Of a stretch of 64,000 nucleotides of DNA, positions 8,668 through 17,899 are shown piece by piece; the first letter of the stretch is position 1; every line of letters starts with the position of its first letter. This DNA comes from an uncultured Chryseobacterium sp. (GTDB lineage Bacteria; Bacteroidota; Bacteroidia; Flavobacteriales; Weeksellaceae), in the NCBI GenBank assembly GCA_913776245.1, contig CAJYLO010000007.1, positions 186,001-250,000 on the forward strand, read 5' to 3'. The position numbers were made by a program, and so were the translations under genes. Below the pieces are notes generated by a model that had not been told where the DNA came from, did not search any database, and was given only the letters and a program-made list of their open reading frames with translations.

Positions 8668-11085
8668 ATGTTAAACAATTGGCTCAAAATTGCATTAATC
8701 AATTACAGAAAAAATGGGCTCTCCACAGTTATCAATATCCTGGGACTGAGTGTTGGTCTGTGTGTTTTTCTGTTGATATTTATTCATTGGCAGGATGAAA
8801 AATCCTATGAACAGTGGATTCCGAATAAGGAAAATATCTATTTCGTGGAGAATGGTAATGCGGCTTTTGGGATTATGTCGAGCTCCAGCTATCCCGAGAT
8901 TTTTGTCTCAAAGGAAAAATTCTCCGAGATTGAAGATGCAACGATTCTCAACGATTGGGGAAAGCAGAAACTCAGCTTTGGCGGCAATTCGGCTTATGTT
9001 TCCGGGACGGCATCGGTAGATTCTTTTTTCAGACTCTTCACTTTCGAAAAAGTCGCAGGTAATTTCCGGGACGTGATTTCGGATAACGGAAAAATCGCAT
9101 TATCACTGGAAACAGCACGTTCGCTTTTTGGTGACGATTATCCCAGTGCCATTGGAAAATCGGTTAAAAATGATTCGAATGATAAGGATTACATAGTTAC
9201 AGCGATCTATAAACTTCCGGAAGGGAATACGGTTTTCAAACCGGATTTTATTTACAGAAATCCATATCTGGAACAATCCAAAGACCAATGGACCAGCTAC
9301 AGCTATAATGGGTTTTTCAAGGTGAAGCCAGGAACAGATATCCAGGCATTGGAACGGAAATTATCTGAAATGATGCAGCAGCAGGAGGAAATATCTGCCA
9401 AAAAATGGGGTTACGCTATAGATAAAAAAAATTCAGCATCAGTCTATCTGACGCCGGTCGCCAAAATGAAACTGGATGCCAAAAGTGACGGAATCAATAA
9501 AGGTGATAAAAAATCCATTATGATTCTGCTGGGATTGTCTGTTTTGATTCTGGCCTTATCAGGAATCAATCTGATTAATCTCAAAACCGCACAGGCGTCC
9601 CAAAGAGCGAAAGAAGTCGGCGTGAGAAAAGTCGTCGGAAGCTCAAAATCAAAATTGGTCTTGCAGTTTTTGGTGGAAACTTTTCTGATTTGTTTGGCCG
9701 CATATGTGGTTGCTTTTGCAATGGTAGAATTATTTTTACCGTCCTACAATCAGTTTCTTGATAAAAAAATCAGCCTTAATAATCCGAACCTCTTCATCTA
9801 TACCGGATTATTGTTAATTGTTTTTTCATGGGTTGCAGGATTGATTCCGGCACTTTATCTGGCGAATTTCAAACCTATTAATACCCTGAAAGGTAATTTT
9901 GCAAGAAGCAAAAGTGGGGCCTGGCTTAGAAATTCGATCCTGACTTTGCAACTGATCATTTCTTCATTTTTCATCATTTGTTCATTGATTATCCATACTC
10001 AGGTCAGCTATATGATGAATAAGGATCTGGGTTTCAGGGGTGACCAGGCGATTCAGATTTTTTTCAAGAAAGCCAACTGGGAAAATAATTTTAATGTCAA
10101 AAAATACAAAAGACTCAAAACGGAACTGGCAAGGATTCCCGGTGTGACGGATATCACGGGTTCTGTTAATTCGATAGGAAACGGAACCGCCAATGCCTCA
10201 ATTGTGAAATTGTCCTCAGATACCACCAAAACGGTTCAAACAATGCTGGGCGGAATTGACGAGAATTTTCTGAAGTTCTACAAAGTGAAATTTATATCCG
10301 GACGAGATTTGGACTGGAAGAAAGCTTCCGATACGATTAATGGTGTCGTGGTGAACGAAACCTTTGCCGGAAAATTGGGATACAACCCGAAAACAGCGTT
10401 GGGAAAAGAATTCTTCACCGGTTGGGACGGCAAGAAAAAATATAAGATCCTGGGCGTGGTGAAAGATGTTAACTATGCTGGTGTGGAACAAACTGTTATG
10501 CCGATTGTGTACTTCAATTATAACAGGAACTGGGTCAAAAATAATATGAGCAACCTGCAGATCAAAATTTCTGAAAATGATATCAACGGAACGTTGGAAC
10601 GCATCAAAGAATTCTGGACGACCAAAGCAGAACCAGGCTATCCTTACGAATTTGAATTTGTTGATAAGCATTTTGCCAAGACGTATGAAAAGTTCCAGAA
10701 ACAGCAGACCTTATTTACCGCTTTAAATATTGTTGTTCTTGTGATTGCATTATTGGGATTATTCGCACTTTCATCGTTATTGATTGACCAGAAACTGAAA
10801 GACGTGGCCATCAAAAAAACTTTAGGCGCAGACGAAAGAACAATCGTCTTGGATCTCACGAAAAGATTTTTACTGATCTGTGTGATTGCCGTGCTAATCA
10901 GTATGCCTTTCGGTTATTATGCGATGAACGAATGGCTTAAGGATTTCGCTTACAGAATCGATATGCCGGTTTGGCCATACATTCTGAGTTTACTTTTATT
11001 ATTGATTCTGACATTCGCTGTTGTCAGTTTCAAAGCGTATCGCGCCACAAAAATCAACCTTGTTAAATACCTCAAATATGAATAA
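8668..11085 (+). CDS. FtsX/MacB-type ABC permease, tandem copy 2
   Basis: I chose the ATG at 8668 because it gives MLNNWLKIALINYRKNG, which aligns with the start of the preceding permease. The frame is open back to 8614, but that extension is encoded by repeat sequence. The 805-residue protein has two periplasmic MacB_PCD-like domains and two FtsX cores, with the conserved RAKEVGVRKVVGSSKSKLVLQF and KDVAIKKTLGADE stretches. Its 3' end overlaps the next gene's ATG (ATGAATAA), which suggests translational coupling. Substrate cannot be told from sequence. Related exporters move peptides, lipoproteins or antimicrobials. Confidence 0.9.
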   Translation: MLNNWLKIALINYRKNGLSTVINILGLSVGLCVFLLIFIHWQDEKSYEQWIPNKENIYFVENGNAAFGIMSSSSYPEIFVSKEKFSEIEDATILNDWGKQKLSFGGNSAYVSGTASVDSFFRLFTFEKVAGNFRDVISDNGKIALSLETARSLFGDDYPSAIGKSVKNDSNDKDYIVTAIYKLPEGNTVFKPDFIYRNPYLEQSKDQWTSYSYNGFFKVKPGTDIQALERKLSEMMQQQEEISAKKWGYAIDKKNSASVYLTPVAKMKLDAKSDGINKGDKKSIMILLGLSVLILALSGINLINLKTAQASQRAKEVGVRKVVGSSKSKLVLQFLVETFLICLAAYVVAFAMVELFLPSYNQFLDKKISLNNPNLFIYTGLLLIVFSWVAGLIPALYLANFKPINTLKGNFARSKSGAWLRNSILTLQLIISSFFIICSLIIHTQVSYMMNKDLGFRGDQAIQIFFKKANWENNFNVKKYKRLKTELARIPGVTDITGSVNSIGNGTANASIVKLSSDTTKTVQTMLGGIDENFLKFYKVKFISGRDLDWKKASDTINGVVVNETFAGKLGYNPKTALGKEFFTGWDGKKKYKILGVVKDVNYAGVEQTVMPIVYFNYNRNWVKNNMSNLQIKISENDINGTLERIKEFWTTKAEPGYPYEFEFVDKHFAKTYEKFQKQQTLFTALNIVVLVIALLGLFALSSLLIDQKLKDVAIKKTLGADERTIVLDLTKRFLLICVIAVLISMPFGYYAMNEWLKDFAYRIDMPVWPYILSLLLLLILTFAVVSFKAYRATKINLVKYLKYE

Positions 11086-11908
11086 AATGGGAAAAATGGT
11101 CATTATTTTATTGACATTGATTATCAATTTCATTTCTGCACAGACGAACCGGTTCATTTACGAAATGGAAATGAAACTTATGAATAAACCGATGAAAATG
11201 AATATGGTTTTGGATATTGATAAAGATTATACCAGATTTTATGATTACGATTTTCTGAAAAATGATTCTATCAGCAAGAAAACCGGAGAAAATTGGCAGG
11301 CCAATACACAGTCAGACCAGTTGATTCTGAGAAAAACCGGTTCCAATGAGAACAGAGCTTTTCACGATAATTTGTTTGATTATTTTGTAATTGATTCCAA
11401 AGACGAAATGAACTGGAAAATCGAAAACGAAACCAAAAAAAGTGCTGAATATTCATTACAAAAAGCAACCACGGATTTCGGCGGAAGAAAATGGACCGCT
11501 TGGTTTTGTTCAGCCATTCCTTTTCACGAAGGCCCTTACAAATTCAGAGGCTTGCCGGGATTGATTTTCGAATTGAAGGATGATAAAGGCGATTACAATT
11601 ATACATTATCAAAAAGCATTAATCTTCCGCAGACTTTCGTAACGACGAATTTTCTGGAATCCCATTACGGCAATCGGCCTGTGAAAGTGACGCTGAAGCA
11701 ATTCCACAAAGTAAAGCTTGATTATTACAATGACCCGGTTGCTGATATGAGAAATAATCTGAAAACCGGAGGCACGGTAATTATCGGAGGAGAAAAAATC
11801 ACTAGCCAGGAACAGCTGGACCAGAAAAGAAAATTTATCCAGGAAAGCATTAAAAATTATTACAATCCGATAGAATTGGATAAAGCGATTCCATATCCCA
11901 AAAATTAA
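11078..11908 (+). CDS. GLPGLI family secreted protein
   Basis: The exact family motif GLPGLIFELKD sits near residue 157, within FRGLPGLIFEL. A signal peptide precedes it (MVIILLTLIINFISAQ). I prefer the ATG at 11078, which overlaps the permease stop codon (ATGAATAA). An ATG at 11087 is also possible. The longer open frame from 11021 lies inside the permease gene and is less likely. GLPGLI proteins are secreted or outer-membrane-associated proteins of Bacteroidota with no known biochemical role. Its coupling to the FtsX exporter suggests it works with, or is affected by, that exporter. Confidence 0.85.
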   Translation: MNKMGKMVIILLTLIINFISAQTNRFIYEMEMKLMNKPMKMNMVLDIDKDYTRFYDYDFLKNDSISKKTGENWQANTQSDQLILRKTGSNENRAFHDNLFDYFVIDSKDEMNWKIENETKKSAEYSLQKATTDFGGRKWTAWFCSAIPFHEGPYKFRGLPGLIFELKDDKGDYNYTLSKSINLPQTFVTTNFLESHYGNRPVKVTLKQFHKVKLDYYNDPVADMRNNLKTGGTVIIGGEKITSQEQLDQKRKFIQESIKNYYNPIELDKAIPYPKN

Positions 11909-11929
11909 AATTGTCAACGACAAACTATT

Positions 11930-13219
11930 ATGAAAAAATTACTCTTCATATTATTAATCAATCTTCTTCCCGCGCAGCAGAGTTGGACACTCCAACAATG
12001 TCTGGATTATGCTTCAGCCAATCATCCATTGGTAAAACAGTCTGCGGTTAATATTCAGAAAAATGAAAGACAGATTTCTGCTGCCAAAGGAATGTTGTTG
12101 CCGTCTGTGGACGCTGGAATCAATCACAATTATAATTTCGGAAACGGAATAAATCAGCAGAATAATCAGCGTGAAGCCATCAATACGCAGACCGATAATT
12201 TCTATGCGCAGGCTAATTGGGAACTTTTAAACTGGCGAAATTACCTCAATATTTCTCTGTCGAAAATCAATAAGGAAAGTTCAACTTTCAAAATGAAGCA
12301 GGCTCAGAACGAAGTTAAAATGAATGTCATCCAGATGTTTTTTACTTATCAGAACAGCAAAAGCTGGCTGGAAGTTTTGGAAACACAGCTTTCCGGAATC
12401 GAAGACCAAATCAAACGCACCGAAAAAGAAGTTGAAATAGGAAATCGTCCTAAGAGTGATATTTATGATATCAAGGCCAATCTTGGAACAATGCAGGAAC
12501 AATGGGTTTCCGCAAAAAACCAGCGTGACCTTTCAAAGATTAATTTGCTCAATGCATTGGCAATTACAAAAGACACTTTGGATTTCAAAATGACTGAAGA
12601 AAATTGGGCTGAATCCAATTTCAACGATGCTGATTTTATCCAAAATCTTCTTGAAAAAAATCCGGCATATCAGACAACCTTGGCAGAAATCAAAGCGCAG
12701 CAAAAAAGTGTTGAAGTTGCAAAATCCGGCTATTTACCAACCCTGAATGGTTCTTACACCTGGTCAAGCTTTTATAACAAAGTCTTGGGACAGCCGGCTC
12801 CGGCCAATTTCTCAGACCAAATCAAAACGAACAAAAGCCAGCAGTTGAATTTCGGACTCAATATCCCGATTTTCAACAAACTACAAGTGAAAAACAACGT
12901 TGAAATTGCCAAACTGAATGTCATTAACTCCAATTATGATAAAGATATTGTGATTAATAATCTGACTCAAAGTATAAACTCCATCAAAGCCCAATTCCTG
13001 AATGCTCAGGAAAAATACAATCTTTTGGAAGCCAATTTCGAAAACCAAAGACTGTCATTCCAGAAATCCGAAGAAAAATACAAGGAAGGATTAATGGACG
13101 CCTATACATTTTTCGTGGTCCGGAACAACTGGCTTCAGGCAAATTATAACTTGATTAACAGTAAAAATGACGTTGTCCAGCAGACAGAACTGCTCAAAGT
13201 TTTTGAAGCTGGTTTATAA
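11930..13219 (+). CDS. TolC family outer-membrane efflux channel (exporter 1)
   Basis: This 429-residue protein has an N-terminal signal (MKKLLFILLINLLPAQQ), then WTLQQCLDYASANHPLVKQ, the usual start of mature TolC-like channels. Two repeats of long amphipathic helices and short beta segments follow (SYTWSSFYN, NFGLNIPIFNKLQVKNNVE). TolC proteins form the trimeric outer-membrane duct of tripartite exporters. Being last in the operon with a matching adaptor, ATPase and permeases completes the set. An intrinsic terminator follows at about 13298. Confidence 0.9.
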   Translation: MKKLLFILLINLLPAQQSWTLQQCLDYASANHPLVKQSAVNIQKNERQISAAKGMLLPSVDAGINHNYNFGNGINQQNNQREAINTQTDNFYAQANWELLNWRNYLNISLSKINKESSTFKMKQAQNEVKMNVIQMFFTYQNSKSWLEVLETQLSGIEDQIKRTEKEVEIGNRPKSDIYDIKANLGTMQEQWVSAKNQRDLSKINLLNALAITKDTLDFKMTEENWAESNFNDADFIQNLLEKNPAYQTTLAEIKAQQKSVEVAKSGYLPTLNGSYTWSSFYNKVLGQPAPANFSDQIKTNKSQQLNFGLNIPIFNKLQVKNNVEIAKLNVINSNYDKDIVINNLTQSINSIKAQFLNAQEKYNLLEANFENQRLSFQKSEEKYKEGLMDAYTFFVVRNNWLQANYNLINSKNDVVQQTELLKVFEAGL

Positions 13220-13230
13220 CATTTAGATTC

Positions 13231-13262
13231 ACAATGTCAGTCTGAGCGGAGTCGAAGACTTT
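13231..13262 (+). repeat. Dispersed repeat with core CTGAGCGGAGTCGAAG
   Basis: The sequence reads CAGTCTGAGCGGAGTCGAAG plus flanks. A nearly identical copy lies on the other strand at 17614-17645 and a shorter one at 17671-17700. A related sequence (GTCAATACGAACAAAGTGAAGC) is at about 13382. These fill part of the 528-bp gap 13220-13747. Confidence 0.65.
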
Positions 13263-13297
13263 CATCAAAAAATTCTTATTATTATTTTCTTATGAAT

Positions 13298-13331
13298 CCT
13301 TCCGAAGACTCACACTTTGGAGGGGTTTTTT
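13298..13331 (+). terminator. Intrinsic terminator of exporter operon 1
   Basis: CCTTCCGAAG (13298-13307) can pair with CTTTGGAGGG (13315-13324) in a 10-bp stem with two G-T pairs, followed by G and six T. It lies about 80 bp after the TolC stop codon. Confidence 0.7.
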
Positions 13332-13470
13332 ATTTTACTCATTTTGGGCGTCTGTTTCTGTCTTCCACTACCGATTTTTTCTGTCAATACGAACAAAGTG
13401 AAGCAATCTGATAGAAATTTTATACAATCGCAATAACAGAAAAAGAGCTCCGTTCAAATCGGGGCGCAGA

Positions 13471-13595
13471 TTTACCACAAAGATAACATTCGCCATCAGA
13501 ACAAAAATAAGTATTTCTTTGATGAGCGAAGCGTCTTTGCGAGCTTTAAAATATTTTCAATAATGAAAAAAAATCTTTGCGCTCTTTGCGTTAAA
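13471..13595. repeat. AT-rich inverted-repeat element, same family as 1334-1467
   Basis: TTTACCACAAAGA (13471-13483) and TCTTTGCGTTAAA (13583-13595) are near-inverted ends (two mismatches). The interior GCGAAGCGTCTTTGCGAG matches the element at 1334-1467. I see no gene in the gap 13220-13747. Confidence 0.6.
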
Positions 13596-13747
13596 GTAGA
13601 ATTCTCAATTAACTTAATTTTTAAAAAACAACTTTTCTGATTTTAAATTTTTCCGCAACTTTGCTTCCCTTTCAAAAGCAAAAAATTAAATATTTCAGAT
13701 GAAACGTTTTAACGTTCCATTTGACCTAAAGAAAATAAATATTCCAA

Positions 13748-15844
13748 ATGAAACTCTGTATTGCCGAAAAACCCAGCGTTGCCCGTGATATAGCCAAAGT
13801 TTTGGGTGCCACAACTCCCAAAAGTGGTTATATGGAGGGAAACGGCTATTGCGTTACCTGGACTTTCGGTCATCTTTGTACTTTGAAAGAACCCCACGAT
13901 TATGCCGAGCATTACAAATCCTGGGACTTGATTTTCTTACCGATTATTCCCAAAAATTTTGGAATCAAATTAATTCCCAATAATGGCGTCGAGAAACAAT
14001 TTCAGACCATAGAAAAGCTGGTTCAGGAATGCGATGAGGTCATTAACTGTGGTGATGCCGGGCAAGAAGGAGAGCTCATTCAGCGTTGGGTTTTGCAGAA
14101 AGCGAAATGTGACAAACCGATGAAGCGTTTATGGATTTCGTCCTTGACAGAAGATGCCATAAAAGAAGGCTTTGAAAATCTGAAACCGGCTGATGACTAC
14201 AAAAATCTTTATTTGGCAGGCAATGCGAGAGCGATCGGTGACTGGCTTTTGGGAATCAATGCCACACGATTATTCACGAAAAGATTTGGCGGCAATAAAG
14301 GTGTTTTATCGATTGGGCGTGTTCAGACACCAACTCTGGCGATGCTTGTTCAGCGTCAGAAAGAAATTGATGCTTTTACGCAGGAAGACTATTGGGAACT
14401 CAAAACCAAATATCGCGATGTGCTTTTCAGTGCATCCATTGACCGGTTGAAATCGTTGGAAAAAGCAGAACGAGGTCTGGAATATCTCAAACAGAATCAA
14501 TTTGAGATTGTCTCTTTTGAAATCAAAGAAGGCAAAGAGAAAAGTCCGAGATTGTTTGATTTGACGGGGCTTCAGGTCGAAGCAAATAAAAAGTACGGTT
14601 TCTCAGCAGAACAAACTTTGAATTATATCCAGAGTCTTTACGAAAAAAAATATACGACTTACCCAAGAGTTGATACGACTTATTTATCCGAAAATCTTTA
14701 TCCGAAAATTGCCGGAATCTTAAAGAGTATGACTATTTATTCTGAGTTTACAGCACCGTTGCTCACTCAGCCTATTCCAAAGACAAAAGCAGTTTTTGAT
14801 GATACGAAAGTGACCGACCACCACGCCATTATTCCAACCGAAATTCCACCTTCGTCCAATCTTAGTAGAGAAGAGAAGCTGGTTTATGATTTGGTAGCGA
14901 GACGATTCATTGCTGTTTTTTATCCTGAATGTAAGATTTCGAATACTTTGGTGGAAGGGCAGGTTGGAACAATTTCTTTCAAAGCTTCGGGAAAACAAAT
15001 TTTGGAGCCGGGCTGGAGAATCATTTACGCCAAAGACAAAAAAGAAGAAAAGGACGAAAAAGATAAAGACGAGGAACAATCTATTCCCGAATTCATCGCA
15101 GGCGAAAAAGGAGACCACGAACCTTTGATTCATCAGGGGAAAACTTCGCCTCCCAAACCTTACACAGAAGCAACTTTATTGCGTGCAATGGAAACGGCTG
15201 GGAAACAGGTGGAAGATGAAGAATTGCGTGAAATGCTGAAAAACAATGGTATCGGAAGACCATCAACACGCGCCAACATCATCGAGACACTTTTCAAAAG
15301 AAAATACATCGAGAAGAAACGTAAAAATCTCATCGCCACCCAAACTGGAATCGAATTAATCGACACGATAGAAGACGAGCTTCTTAAAAGTCCGGAGCTC
15401 ACCGGAGAATGGGAATCGAAACTCAGAAAAATCGAAAAAGGGGAGTACGAGGCCAATCAGTTCAAAGAAGAATTGATAGAAATGGTTACCGATTTGACCC
15501 AAAAAGTTATCAGCGGAAAAGGGAAAGTTATCATTCAGGAAGAAAAAAAAGAAGCTCCAAAAGAAAAAAAGCCAAGAGCGAAAACCGAGATTGTCTGGGA
15601 AGAAACACAATGCCCAAAGTGTAAATCTAACACTCTGATGAAAGGCAAAACTGCCGTTGGCTGTTCGGATTACAAAGGCTGTGGTTTCAAAGTTCCATTC
15701 GAGATATTCGGAAAAAAATTATCGGAAAAGCAACTTCAGGATTTGATTTTGAAAAGTAAAACGTCTAAACTAAAAGGCTTTACAGGAGAACAGGAAGAAG
15801 GCGTTCTAACTCTAAACGAAGATTTTTTCATCACTTTAAAATAG
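13748..15844 (+). CDS. topB: DNA topoisomerase III
   Basis: This 698-residue type IA topoisomerase cuts and rejoins single strands through a covalent tyrosine. The N-terminal TOPRIM domain starts CIAEKPSVARDIAKVLGA and contains GDAGQEGELIQRWVL (about 98-112), where the second acidic TOPRIM position is Gly. The catalytic tyrosine lies in TTYPRVDTTYL (about 305). The type IA core shows GVLSIGRVQTPTLAMLVQRQ, and the 3' half has GIGRPSTRANIIETLFKR. The C-terminus carries a four-Cys zinc ribbon (CPKCKSNTL ... GCSDYKGCGF). Full length, no mobile-element genes beside it, so most likely a chromosomal copy. Confidence 0.95.
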   Translation: MKLCIAEKPSVARDIAKVLGATTPKSGYMEGNGYCVTWTFGHLCTLKEPHDYAEHYKSWDLIFLPIIPKNFGIKLIPNNGVEKQFQTIEKLVQECDEVINCGDAGQEGELIQRWVLQKAKCDKPMKRLWISSLTEDAIKEGFENLKPADDYKNLYLAGNARAIGDWLLGINATRLFTKRFGGNKGVLSIGRVQTPTLAMLVQRQKEIDAFTQEDYWELKTKYRDVLFSASIDRLKSLEKAERGLEYLKQNQFEIVSFEIKEGKEKSPRLFDLTGLQVEANKKYGFSAEQTLNYIQSLYEKKYTTYPRVDTTYLSENLYPKIAGILKSMTIYSEFTAPLLTQPIPKTKAVFDDTKVTDHHAIIPTEIPPSSNLSREEKLVYDLVARRFIAVFYPECKISNTLVEGQVGTISFKASGKQILEPGWRIIYAKDKKEEKDEKDKDEEQSIPEFIAGEKGDHEPLIHQGKTSPPKPYTEATLLRAMETAGKQVEDEELREMLKNNGIGRPSTRANIIETLFKRKYIEKKRKNLIATQTGIELIDTIEDELLKSPELTGEWESKLRKIEKGEYEANQFKEELIEMVTDLTQKVISGKGKVIIQEEKKEAPKEKKPRAKTEIVWEETQCPKCKSNTLMKGKTAVGCSDYKGCGFKVPFEIFGKKLSEKQLQDLILKSKTSKLKGFTGEQEEGVLTLNEDFFITLK

Positions 15845-15861
15845 AATAATTACTAAAATAA

Positions 15862-15894
15862 AACCCTTTCAGAGTTTCAAACTCTGAAAGGGTT
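15862..15894. repeat. 33-bp palindrome after topB
   Basis: AACCCTTTCAGAGTTT and its exact complement flank a single C. Size and design match the 33-bp palindromes at 8590 and 55104, with a different sequence. It could end the topB transcript, but the T-rich stretch (TTTTTAC) starts only about six bases after the stem. Confidence 0.6.
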
Positions 15895-15970
15895 GAATCG
15901 TTTTTACTCTTACAGATTTACAGATTAAGCTGATAGATCTGCAAAATTTGTCACATCAGCGAGAAATAAT

Positions 15971-17458
15971 TTATTTCACAACAATCGCCTTTTTCAAACC
16001 ACTATCTATTTTATAATCCGTCGAATTATTGATTTTCACGTTTTCAAAAACGATATTCTGTGCATTCTTGCCGACAATTCCTTTTTTGCTCGTGATATTT
16101 ACATTTTTGAAATAAAGATTTTCAATCAGTTTTTCAGGAAGGCCGTTAAAGCTAAACGCCGTTTCAGATGAAGAACAATTCACATTACTCACATAAAAAT
16201 CGTGGAAATAAGGCACTTTTTCACCGGTATGTTGCGCCGCTTCACTTTCTTTGGTGCTTCCAACAGGTGCGTCTGCATAGAATGTGTCAAACAAAACTGC
16301 TTCCTTAATAATATTTTTCATTTCAATATTATCGATGAAAATTTGGCTCACATCACCGCCTCTTCCGGAGTTACTTTTCACACGGATTCCGATGTCGGTT
16401 CCATCGAAAGTACAGTTGGAGACATAGATATTTTTCATTCCGCCATCCGTGTTGCTACCGATAACAAAGCCGCCATGACCTTCATTCACAGTACATTCTG
16501 CGATGATGATGTTTTGTAAAAGCGCTTCTCCATTTTTTGGCGTTCCGCTGGATTTCATACAGATGCCGTCATCGCCGGCGTTCACTTTTGTGTTGTAGAT
16601 AATCACATTTTTAGAGGCGCTGATGTCGATTCCGTCACCGTTTTGTGCCCATTTCGGATTATAAACTGTGGTGTTTCTGATAACAAGATTGGTGATTTGT
16701 TTTGGATTAATCACAAATTTCGGCGAATTTCTGAACGTTGGTCCGTCAATCAAAAGATTCGTCACTTTTGACAGGGTGAACATCATTGGTCTCAGATAAT
16801 GATGCAGCTGCTCATACATATCAAGCGTTGCATTCGGCATTTTGGTAATGACTTTTGCCAGTTCTTCGCCGCGTTTTGCCGCTTCACTTGGATACCATAT
16901 TTTCCCGTCGTCACTCAAAACACTTCCGGATTTTGCAACCAGTTCCTGCCATTGTCCTGCAGTTGTTTTGAATTTTTTCACAGGTCGCCAAGCTTCGCCT
17001 GCGCCATCAAAAATGCCTTTTCCTGTAAACGAAACGTCCTTCAGGTTATTTCCCCAGATGGGCGGCGTGACTTCAAATTTCCCTGACGAAGTCTCTCGCA
17101 TCGGGAATTGTTTGATGTCGCTGCTGAATTGTACAATCGCACCTTCCTCAACGTGGAAATCGATTTTGCTTTTCAGTTCGATTGGTCCTGTCAGCCAGGT
17201 TCCGGCAGGAACAATTAATCTCCCGCCACCATTTTGAGCAATCGTGGAAATGGCTTTTTCGAATGCTTTTGTATTTAATGTTTTCCCGTCACCAATGCCA
17301 CCAAAATCCTTAAAGTTGTAATCCTTTTGCGGAATCGTCGGCAAAATCATTTCCCCGAATTTGAACGGTGCCTTTTCAATGTAGTATTGAATATCGTTTT
17401 TCTGTGCAGAAATCATTGCTGCCACAGAAAATGCGAGACCTATTAATAGTTTTTTCAT
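15971..17458 (-). CDS. Secreted glycoside hydrolase family 28 (polygalacturonase-like)
   Basis: This 495-residue protein has a signal peptide (MKKLLIGLAFSVAAMISAQ) and the parallel beta-helix GH28 pattern. All four hallmark segments are present in order: NGDGIDI, NAGDDGICMKS, EGHGGFVIGS and IGIRVKSNSGRGG, giving the catalytic aspartates, the His and the RxK substrate site. The N-terminus shows the pectate-lyase-3-like FKDFGGIGDGKTLNTKAF. It probably hydrolyses pectic galacturonan outside the cytoplasm. It stands alone, without a SusCD pair nearby. A LacI-type palindrome lies upstream at 17751. Confidence 0.93.
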   Translation of the reverse strand: MKKLLIGLAFSVAAMISAQKNDIQYYIEKAPFKFGEMILPTIPQKDYNFKDFGGIGDGKTLNTKAFEKAISTIAQNGGGRLIVPAGTWLTGPIELKSKIDFHVEEGAIVQFSSDIKQFPMRETSSGKFEVTPPIWGNNLKDVSFTGKGIFDGAGEAWRPVKKFKTTAGQWQELVAKSGSVLSDDGKIWYPSEAAKRGEELAKVITKMPNATLDMYEQLHHYLRPMMFTLSKVTNLLIDGPTFRNSPKFVINPKQITNLVIRNTTVYNPKWAQNGDGIDISASKNVIIYNTKVNAGDDGICMKSSGTPKNGEALLQNIIIAECTVNEGHGGFVIGSNTDGGMKNIYVSNCTFDGTDIGIRVKSNSGRGGDVSQIFIDNIEMKNIIKEAVLFDTFYADAPVGSTKESEAAQHTGEKVPYFHDFYVSNVNCSSSETAFSFNGLPEKLIENLYFKNVNITSKKGIVGKNAQNIVFENVKINNSTDYKIDSGLKKAIVVK

Positions 17459-17613
17459 TGTTTATCTAAGTAATTTATTCTATTCTATATTTTATTTGGG
17501 CAGCTTAATCCGCCTTCTGCTTCCCAATCTTTTCACTTCACTACGTTGCTTAAAAAGGATTTCCGCTCAAGTCGGGCTGCGAGTGATTCTACGTTAATCT
17601 ATTATTTCAAATT

Positions 17614-17700
17614 AAAGTCTTCGACTCCGCTCAGACTGACAATGTTATCTTATTACAGTTAGTATTAGGTTTGTCACACTGAGCGGAGTCGAAGTGTCTT
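17614..17700. repeat. Facing pair of CGGAGTCGAAG repeats
   Basis: A minus-strand copy (17614-17645) and a plus-strand copy (17671-17700) of the dispersed repeat seen at 13231 face each other 25 bases apart. Together they could form a long hairpin in the 441-bp gap between the divergent GH28 and fabV genes. Confidence 0.65.
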
Positions 17701-17750
17701 TCATAATAATTGAAAGATTTCGGATAAAATTAAACAAAATAACGAATAGT

Positions 17751-17762
17751 GCAATCGATTGC
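17751..17762. promoter_or_regulatory. Candidate LacI-family operator GCAATCGATTGC
   Basis: A perfect 12-bp palindrome with central CG, the form of many LacI-family operators. It lies 293 bp upstream of the GH28 start and 138 bp upstream of fabV. Sugar regulators of this family often control pectinase genes, so GH28 is the likelier target. No LacI gene is in the window. Confidence 0.35.
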
Positions 17763-17899
17763 GCAAAATAAAAATAACGATACTCGGAAAGTATCATTAA
17801 TCCTTAAAAAACTAAAAACCGTTATGTGCTTTTTGCGAGATAATTTTTAATTATTAACTCAAATTTCTTTAATTTGCAATGCTAAAAATAATTTCAACA

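Noticed and set aside
13748-15844. topB as a marker of an integrated conjugative element.
   Set aside because: No tra, mob, integrase or attachment-site signals are nearby. A chromosomal topB is ordinary in this group.
16842-17237. 131-codon rightward frame opposite the GH28 gene.
   Set aside because: Antisense shadow. The GH28 frame has all family motifs.
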